NCBI GenBank assembly: GCA_001803705.1
Contig: MHDY01000210.1
Coordinates: 658-10,748, forward strand
Reading direction: 5' to 3'
Length of the DNA stretch: 10,091 bases
From: Nitrospirae bacterium GWC2_56_14
GTDB lineage: Bacteria; Nitrospirota; UBA9217
Below are positions 5,496-10,091 of the stretch, in pieces; position 1 is the first letter of the stretch, and every line of letters begins with the position of its first letter. The notes under the pieces are model-generated. The model was given only the letters and a program-made list of their open reading frames with translations. It was not told where the DNA came from and made no database searches. The position numbers and the translations under genes are program-made.

Positions 5496-6707
5496 TTGAA
5501 GCAAGCTATTAACAAGATCGTTGTTGCCTATTCCGGCGGGCTGGACACGTCGGTCATCATCACCTGGCTCAAGGAGACCTACGGCGCCGAGGTGGTGGCT
5601 TTTACGGCCGATATCGGCCAGGGCGAGGAGCTGGAACCGCTGCGCGAAAAGGCCATCAGGACCGGCGCCTCCAAGATCTATATCGACGATCTCCGCGAGG
5701 AGTTCGTGCAGGATTTCGTGTTCCCCATGCTGCGGGCCAATGCGGTCTATGAGGGCCGCTATCTTCTCGGCACGTCCATTGCGCGTCCGCTGATCGCGAA
5801 GCGCCAGATCGACATTGCGATCAAAGAAGGCGCTGATGCGGTCTGCCACGGCGCGACCGGCAAGGGGAACGACCAGGTCCGGTTCGAGCTCACCTATTTT
5901 GCGCTCAAGCCCGACGTGAAGATCATCGCGCCCTGGCGCGAATGGACCATGAAGGGCCGCGAAGAGCTGATCGCCTATGCCGAGAAGCACAGGATCCCGG
6001 TGACCGCGACCAAGGCCAAACCCTTTTCCACGGACCGGAACCTGCTCCATATCAGTTATGAAGGCGGGGTGCTCGAAGACCCCTGGACCGAGTCAACGGA
6101 CGATATGTATACCATGGCCGTGCCTGTTGAAAAAGCGCCGGACAAAGCCGAGTATGTCGAAGTGGAGTATCGGGCAGGTGATCCCGTTGCCATCAACGGG
6201 AAGAAGTATTCGCCGGCAGCGCTCTTGGCCGAGGCTAACCGCATTGCCGGAGCGCACGGCGTGGGCCGCGTCGATCTCGTGGAGAACCGCTATGTGGGCA
6301 TGAAGTCCCGCGGGGTATACGAAACGCCGGGCGGAACGCTGTTGCATGCGGCGCACCGGGCAGTGGAGTCCATTACCATGGACCGCGAGGCCATGCATTT
6401 GCGCGACAGTTTCGTTCCGCGCTATGCCGAGTTGGTGTACTACGGCTACTGGTTCGCGCCGGAGCGGCAGATGCTCCAGGCAGCCATCGATGAATCGCAG
6501 AAGAACGTGACCGGCACGGCGCGGGTCAAGCTCTACAAGGGAAATTGCGACACCGTGGGCCGCAAGTCTCCTGTCTCGCTCTATAATCCCGAGCTCGCGA
6601 CCTTCGAGGCCGACCGGGTCTATAACCAGAAGGACGCTGAAGGGTTCATCCGCTTGAACGCGCTGCGGCTCAGGATCGGGAACAAGGCTGCTCAGACAAA
6701 AAAGTAG
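5496..6707 (+). CDS. argG: Argininosuccinate synthase
   Basis: 403 residues, the usual family length. The enzyme joins citrulline and aspartate with ATP to make argininosuccinate, the penultimate step of arginine synthesis, in the cytoplasm. The start codon is TTG at 5496: GGAG lies 7 bases upstream, the protein begins MKQAINKIVVAYSGGLDTS with the right spacing to the PP-loop, and no ATG is available before the core. Motifs: the SGGLDTS ATP-binding PP-loop at residues 13-19, GRYLLGTSIARP at 87-98, GATGKGNDQVRF at 119-130 and SYEGG at 187-191, as expected for citrulline and aspartate binding. No frameshift or missing motif. It lies 104 bases after the cyclophilin gene and 163 bases before argH. 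The rare TTG start may limit its translation. Confidence 0.97.
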   Translation: MKQAINKIVVAYSGGLDTSVIITWLKETYGAEVVAFTADIGQGEELEPLREKAIRTGASKIYIDDLREEFVQDFVFPMLRANAVYEGRYLLGTSIARPLIAKRQIDIAIKEGADAVCHGATGKGNDQVRFELTYFALKPDVKIIAPWREWTMKGREELIAYAEKHRIPVTATKAKPFSTDRNLLHISYEGGVLEDPWTESTDDMYTMAVPVEKAPDKAEYVEVEYRAGDPVAINGKKYSPAALLAEANRIAGAHGVGRVDLVENRYVGMKSRGVYETPGGTLLHAAHRAVESITMDREAMHLRDSFVPRYAELVYYGYWFAPERQMLQAAIDESQKNVTGTARVKLYKGNCDTVGRKSPVSLYNPELATFEADRVYNQKDAEGFIRLNALRLRIGNKAAQTKK

Positions 6708-6745
6708 AGTTTTGAGAAATTGACATAGTTCTAAAACTGAAGATT

Positions 6746-6816
6746 GCCACATAATGCACAGAAGTAAGACATAAAAACGAAAAGATCTTTTCTGCGTCTT
6801 TTGTGACTTATGTGGC
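6746..6816. repeat. 71-base imperfect inverted repeat in the argG-argH spacer
   Basis: Perfect 9-base ends GCCACATAA (6746-6754) and TTATGTGGC (6808-6816) enclose a matching CACA/TGTG block and a central 14-base palindrome GAAAAGATCTTTTC (6779-6792); the rest forms internal loops, larger in the left arm. Both arms show a faint 7-base rhythm when read in the same orientation (CATAA-- then CACA-AA). The element lies midway in the 163-base gap between argG and argH on the same strand. It could be a transcript-processing or stabilising hairpin, or one copy of a dispersed palindromic element. No target-site duplication is visible, and no T-run follows the outer stem. Confidence 0.65.
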
Positions 6817-6870
6817 TAATAAAGATTTCTTACGGGTTTATCTGAAATAAAAAGAAAGTATTGATACGTT

Positions 6871-8298
6871 ATGGCAGCCAAAAAAACGAAGACCGTTAAA
6901 AAAGCAGCACCGAAAAAAGCCGCAGCCAAGGCCAAGCCCTGGGCCGGCCGTTTCACCGAGGCGACGAACGCGCTCGTGGAGGAGTTCACCGCCTCGATCC
7001 CCTACGACTGGCAGCTCTATCCCTACGATATTGCGGGCAGCATCGCCCATGCGGCCATGCTGGCCAAGACCGGCATCATCACCAAAAAAGAGGCCGGCCA
7101 GATCATCCGCGGGCTGCAGGAGGTCCTTGCCGAGATCGTGGAAGGCAGTTTCGACTTCAGCATCGAGCTTGAAGACATTCACATGAACATCGAGACCAGG
7201 CTGATCGAGAAGATCGGCCCGGTTGGCGGCAAACTACACACAGCGCGGAGCAGGAACGACCAGGTCGCTTTGGACATCCGTATGTACTTGCGCGATGTGA
7301 TTACCGAGACCCACGATCTTCTGGCCGCGCTCCAGCAGGTGCTCGTGAGCCTGGCCGACCGTTACCAGAGCGTGGTGCTGCCCGGCTACACCCATCTTCA
7401 GCGGGCGCAGCCCGTTCTGCTGGGTCACCACCTTCTTGCATACTACGAGATGTTCTCGCGCGACCGCGGCCGCCTGGAGGACTGCTTCCGCCGGGTGAAC
7501 GTGATGCCGCTCGGCGCCGGCGCCCTGGCCGGCACGGTACTGCCCATTGACCGGCAGTTCGTGGCCAAAGAGCTTGGTTTTGAAAGCGTATGCGAGAACA
7601 GCATGGACGCGGTCTCCGACCGGGACTTCGCCATCGAATTTACGGCTGCCTGCGCCCAGATCATGATGCACCTTTCGCGGTTGTCCGAGGAGCTGGTGCT
7701 CTGGTCGTCCGCGGAGTTCGGCTTCATTACGATCTCCGATGGCTTCACCACAGGGTCCTCCATCATGCCGCAGAAAAAGAACCCCGATGTGGCGGAGCTC
7801 ACGCGCGGCAAGACCGGCAGGGTCTACGGCAATCTGACCGCGCTGCTCACGATCATGAAGGGGCTGCCTTTGGCGTACAACCGCGATATGCAGGAAGACA
7901 AGGAGCCGCTCTTCGACACGGCGGACACGGTGACGCGCTCGCTGGCTGTGTATATCGAGATGCTGAAGGGCATCACGGTGCACCAGGATGCGATGCGCAA
8001 GGCTGCCGAGGACGGATTCATTACCGCCACGGACCTCGCGGACTATCTGGTAAAAAAGGGCATGCCCTTCCGGCAGGCCCACGAGGTCGTGGGCAGGGCG
8101 GTCCTGCGCTGCCTGGAACTGCGATCGGGCCTTGCGGACCTACCGCTTACGGAATACAAAAAATTGTCCCCCCTGATCCGTGAAGACGTATACGCAGCGC
8201 TGTCGGTCGAAGCATCGGTGGGCAGAAGGACGTCTCAGGGAGGCACGGCGCCGACGAACCTGAAAAAGCGCCTCGCTGTGCTCAAAAAGCTGCGATGA
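6871..8298 (+). CDS. argH: Argininosuccinate lyase with lysine-rich N-terminal tail
   Basis: 475 residues. The enzyme splits argininosuccinate into arginine and fumarate, the last step of arginine synthesis. It belongs to the fumarase/aspartase superfamily: the signature GSSIMPQKKNP is at about 295-305, HTARSRNDQV at 123-132 and GYTHLQRAQP, with the catalytic-type histidine, at 172-181. The conserved core starts at PWAGRF (residue 23); the first 22 residues are Ala/Lys-rich, with nine lysines, and are absent from typical ArgH of about 457 residues. No Shine-Dalgarno is clear before the ATG at 6871 (only an A-rich AAAGAAAG about 12 bases upstream) and no alternative ATG lies nearer the core, so the tail is probably real but the start is less certain than the enzyme. 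The stop codon overlaps the start of the lipoprotein gene by 4 bases. Confidence 0.96.
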   Translation: MAAKKTKTVKKAAPKKAAAKAKPWAGRFTEATNALVEEFTASIPYDWQLYPYDIAGSIAHAAMLAKTGIITKKEAGQIIRGLQEVLAEIVEGSFDFSIELEDIHMNIETRLIEKIGPVGGKLHTARSRNDQVALDIRMYLRDVITETHDLLAALQQVLVSLADRYQSVVLPGYTHLQRAQPVLLGHHLLAYYEMFSRDRGRLEDCFRRVNVMPLGAGALAGTVLPIDRQFVAKELGFESVCENSMDAVSDRDFAIEFTAACAQIMMHLSRLSEELVLWSSAEFGFITISDGFTTGSSIMPQKKNPDVAELTRGKTGRVYGNLTALLTIMKGLPLAYNRDMQEDKEPLFDTADTVTRSLAVYIEMLKGITVHQDAMRKAAEDGFITATDLADYLVKKGMPFRQAHEVVGRAVLRCLELRSGLADLPLTEYKKLSPLIREDVYAALSVEASVGRRTSQGGTAPTNLKKRLAVLKKLR

Positions 8299-9362
8299 GG
8301 GTCCGGTCCGAATGGTTGCTGGCTGCCGGCCTGGTCCTTGCGGTGGCGCTGGTCGCCTCCTGCGGCAGAAAAACCGACCCGCTCACGCCTGACAGCCCCC
8401 GGCCCGAAATGGTGCATGACCTCAAGGCCGTGGCGCGCGACGCTTCCGTGTTCCTGTCTTGGCCGGTCCCGACAAAAAATGCCGAAGGCAAGGCCATGAG
8501 CCCGGCAGACCTCTTCGGTTTCCGGGTCTTTCGCGCTGAGATCGAACCGGACCGGAAGCGGGCCCGCTTTCACCAGGTGGCCGAGATCGTGCTTGCCGCT
8601 CCCGCGCCCGCATCCGTCAGGAACGGCGCGGTCTTCTGGAGCGACGGCCCGTTGAAGTACGGCAGGGTGTATGCGTACCGGGTCGTTGCTCTGGGGATCA
8701 AGGGCGATGTGGCTTCCCCCTCGATAGAGGTGCGGACGGCGCCGCTCTTGTCCCTGGCCCCGCCCCGCGCAGTGACGGCCGTTGGCGGTGAGCAGCGCGT
8801 GGACCTTTCCTGGGAAGCGGTCAGCACAAGGGCGGACGGCAGTGTTTTTAACGGCTTTGTGGGATACAATGTGTACCGGCGTGACGAGGGCGGAGCCTAC
8901 GACAGCGCGCCGCTGAACAACGAGCCGCTCAGAACGACGTCTTATTCGGACACGACCGCGAAGAACGACAAAACCTATTTCTACGCTGTGCGCGCGGTTG
9001 ACAGCCCGGCATTGCCCTGGAAAGAGAGTCTCGACGCTCCCGAAGCAATGGCCACACCCCGGAACGTGACGCCGCCCGACCGGCCCACCGGCCTTACGGT
9101 CGTCCCGGGAGTGGGAAGGGTGTTCCTCACCTGGAATGAGAACAAGGAAGAGGACATGGCGGGCTACAATGTCTACCGTTCGGCAAAGGGCGGACGGGAC
9201 CGTGAGCGCCTGAACGACAAACCGCTCGCCCGGACCACCTATTCTGACGAGGGCGTGGTCTCTGGAAGGTCCTATTCCTATGTCGTGACCGCGGTGGACC
9301 AGTCCGGGAACGAGAGCCAGCCTTCCAAGGAGCAGACCGCATACACGGAAAAGTTACGATGA
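8295..9362 (+). CDS. Lipoprotein with fibronectin type III repeats
   Basis: 355 residues; the ATG overlaps the argH stop (ATGA), indicating translational coupling. Residues 1-22 are a lipoprotein signal (positive start, hydrophobic core LLAAGLVLAVALVAS) with lipobox VASC, giving lipidated Cys23. The mature N-terminus CGRKTDPLTP resembles the small lipoproteins of the YifL/LptM type that often sit just upstream of lysA. Then come three fibronectin-type-III-like beta-sandwich units at about 36-148, 155-255 and 260-351. Units 2 and 3 repeat LSWE/LTWN, GYNVYR (190-195 and 290-295, exactly 100 residues apart), a TTSYSD/TTYSDE strand and YAVRAVDS/YVVTAVDQ. Unit 1 is more diverged. It should be anchored in the envelope and face the periplasm or surface. 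No catalytic residues are visible; a binding or structural role is an inference. Confidence 0.88.
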   Translation: MRVRSEWLLAAGLVLAVALVASCGRKTDPLTPDSPRPEMVHDLKAVARDASVFLSWPVPTKNAEGKAMSPADLFGFRVFRAEIEPDRKRARFHQVAEIVLAAPAPASVRNGAVFWSDGPLKYGRVYAYRVVALGIKGDVASPSIEVRTAPLLSLAPPRAVTAVGGEQRVDLSWEAVSTRADGSVFNGFVGYNVYRRDEGGAYDSAPLNNEPLRTTSYSDTTAKNDKTYFYAVRAVDSPALPWKESLDAPEAMATPRNVTPPDRPTGLTVVPGVGRVFLTWNENKEEDMAGYNVYRSAKGGRDRERLNDKPLARTTYSDEGVVSGRSYSYVVTAVDQSGNESQPSKEQTAYTEKLR

Positions 9363-9454
9363 TGCATATCGTGAAAGAAAAAGAACGGACAGCAGCAATG
9401 CGCTCCAGGGAATTGATGACCCTGTTCAGCAGGAAGGGCCTGTGCCATGCATGA
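9359..9454 (+). CDS. Possible 31-residue small protein between lipoprotein and lysA genes
   Basis: Two ATG codons overlap the lipoprotein stop, and a 31-codon frame runs to a TGA at 9452-9454 that overlaps the first 8 bases of lysA. The peptide is strongly basic and charged (MMHIVKEKERTAAMRSRELM and then LFSRKGLCHA). Only a weak GGAAAAG lies 5 bases before the first ATG. Translating it would carry ribosomes from the lipoprotein gene into lysA, so it might serve as a coupling leader. It may equally be chance open sequence in an 84-base spacer. Confidence 0.25.
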   Translation: MMHIVKEKERTAAMRSRELMTLFSRKGLCHA

Positions 9455-10091
9455 TTTTCTCTATAAGAACGGGGAACTGTACTGCGAGGGCGTGCCGGTC
9501 AGCACGATCGCCCAGCGGGTAGGCACGCCGTTCTACTGCTACAGCAGCAACACCCTTGCCAATCACTATCGCGCCTTTGATCAGGCTTTTGCCGGGGTCC
9601 CGAACGTCATTTGTTTCGCGCTCAAATCGAACTCCAACGGCGCCGTCCTCCGGGTGCTCGGCAAGGAAGGGGCAGGGGCGGACATAGTTTCGGGTGGTGA
9701 GCTGTTCCGGGCGCTGCGGGCAGGCATCGACCCGAAGAAGATCGTGTACGCCGGTGTCGGCAAGCGGCGCGATGAGATAGAATATGCGATTAAGGTCGGC
9801 ATTCTCATGTTCAACGTGGAGTCGGGCGAAGAATTGATCGCCATTGACCGCGCAGCGAAAGAGATGCATGCCAAGGCCCGGATCGCGCTGCGGGTGAATC
9901 CCAACATCGACCCCAAGACCCATGCCTACATCTCGACGGGGCTCAAGGAGAACAAGTTCGGCATCCCCATCGAAGAGGCGCTGGAGTACTACCAGATCGC
10001 CCGGGGGCTGGCGAACATCGAGGTGGTCGGGGTGCACCAGCACATCGGTTCCCAGATCACCGAGGTCCAGCCTTTTATCGACGCGCTGGAG
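9447..10091 (+). CDS. lysA: Diaminopimelate decarboxylase, N-terminal portion (runs off right edge)
   Basis: The first 215 residues are present, frame open to the window end; the full enzyme is about 410-420 residues. It decarboxylates meso-diaminopimelate to lysine, the last step of lysine synthesis, with pyridoxal phosphate. The ATG at 9447 is preceded by AGGAAGGG at good spacing. It belongs to the alanine-racemase-fold group IV decarboxylases: FALKSNSN gives the Schiff-base Lys60, followed by GADIVSGGE (77-85), ALRVNPNIDPKTHAYISTG (147-165, phosphate and substrate loop region), KFGI (170-173) and HIGSQI (199-204). These distinguish LysA from ornithine or arginine decarboxylases well enough. 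It is the fourth gene of the argG-argH-lipoprotein-lysA run and probably belongs to the same transcript. Confidence 0.95.
   Translation, partial: MHDFLYKNGELYCEGVPVSTIAQRVGTPFYCYSSNTLANHYRAFDQAFAGVPNVICFALKSNSNGAVLRVLGKEGAGADIVSGGELFRALRAGIDPKKIVYAGVGKRRDEIEYAIKVGILMFNVESGEELIAIDRAAKEMHAKARIALRVNPNIDPKTHAYISTGLKENKFGIPIEEALEYYQIARGLANIEVVGVHQHIGSQITEVQPFIDALE

Noticed and set aside
6720..6725. TTGACA box after argG as a possible argH promoter
   Set aside because: At 16-18 bases downstream there is no -10-like sequence (the position reads ATTGCC), and it lies far from the argH start.
5493..6752. Minus-strand open frames opposite argG (5493-6050 and 6093-6752)
   Set aside because: Compositional shadows of argG codons; argG itself is complete and well supported.
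4837..6816. Repeats as a CRISPR array
   Set aside because: Units are 7 bases and abutting, with no spacers of constant length and no cas genes nearby.
7234..8082. 282-codon minus-strand open frame within argH
   Set aside because: Antisense shadow of a high-GC conserved gene, rich in His/Arg/Gly, with no ribosome-binding site or recognisable motif.
9426..10043. 205-codon minus-strand open frame opposite lysA
   Set aside because: Shadow of lysA; the plus-strand reading has the PLP lysine and HIGSQ motifs.

Overview
The window looks like a piece of a Gram-negative chromosome of moderately high GC. It encodes an exported cyclophilin, a lipoprotein, a signal-peptide-bearing beta-rich envelope protein and a PilZ protein. 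The order argG - argH - lipoprotein - lysA recalls arginine/lysine clusters in Geobacter-like Desulfobacterota, and the style of the intergenic repeats would also fit Nitrospirota. This placement is an inference from gene content and was not tested by search.

Layout. (1) 1-662, minus strand: 5' part of an NmrA/SDR-type NAD(P)-binding protein that runs off the left edge. (2) 663-1702: about 1 kb with no intact gene. It holds a coding-like but unanchored frame (753-1232) and a second frame (1172-1555) that reads like the C-terminal end of a beta-barrel protein without a proper start, so it is probably a decaying gene or gene pair. (3) 1703-2908, minus: an exported beta-rich protein of unknown function. 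(4) 2968-3001: a strong hairpin, probably the terminator for the next unit. (5) 3033-3458 and 3508-3906, minus: a bacterioferritin-like diiron protein and, upstream of it, a PilZ-domain protein. A good sigma-70-type promoter in front of the PilZ gene fixes its start well inside the longest open frame. (6) 3907-4235: a divergent promoter region. (7) 4236-5391, plus: two tandem cyclophilin-type peptidylprolyl isomerases, the first exported and the second cytosolic, about three-quarters identical by eye. (8) 5496 to the right edge, plus: argG, argH, a fibronectin-type-III lipoprotein and the start of lysA. ArgG and ArgH catalyse the last two steps of arginine synthesis; LysA catalyses the last step of lysine synthesis. 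The argH/lipoprotein junction overlaps by 4 bases, which suggests translational coupling.

The most unusual structure is in the spacers, not the genes. Three successive intergenic gaps (4836-4905, 5392-5495, 6708-6870) each carry a different short array or hairpin, two of them with a clear 7-base period. The middle one switches strand halfway and so can fold back on itself. I see no CRISPR array, tRNA, rRNA, insertion sequence or defence system. Apart from these repeats the window is largely housekeeping.
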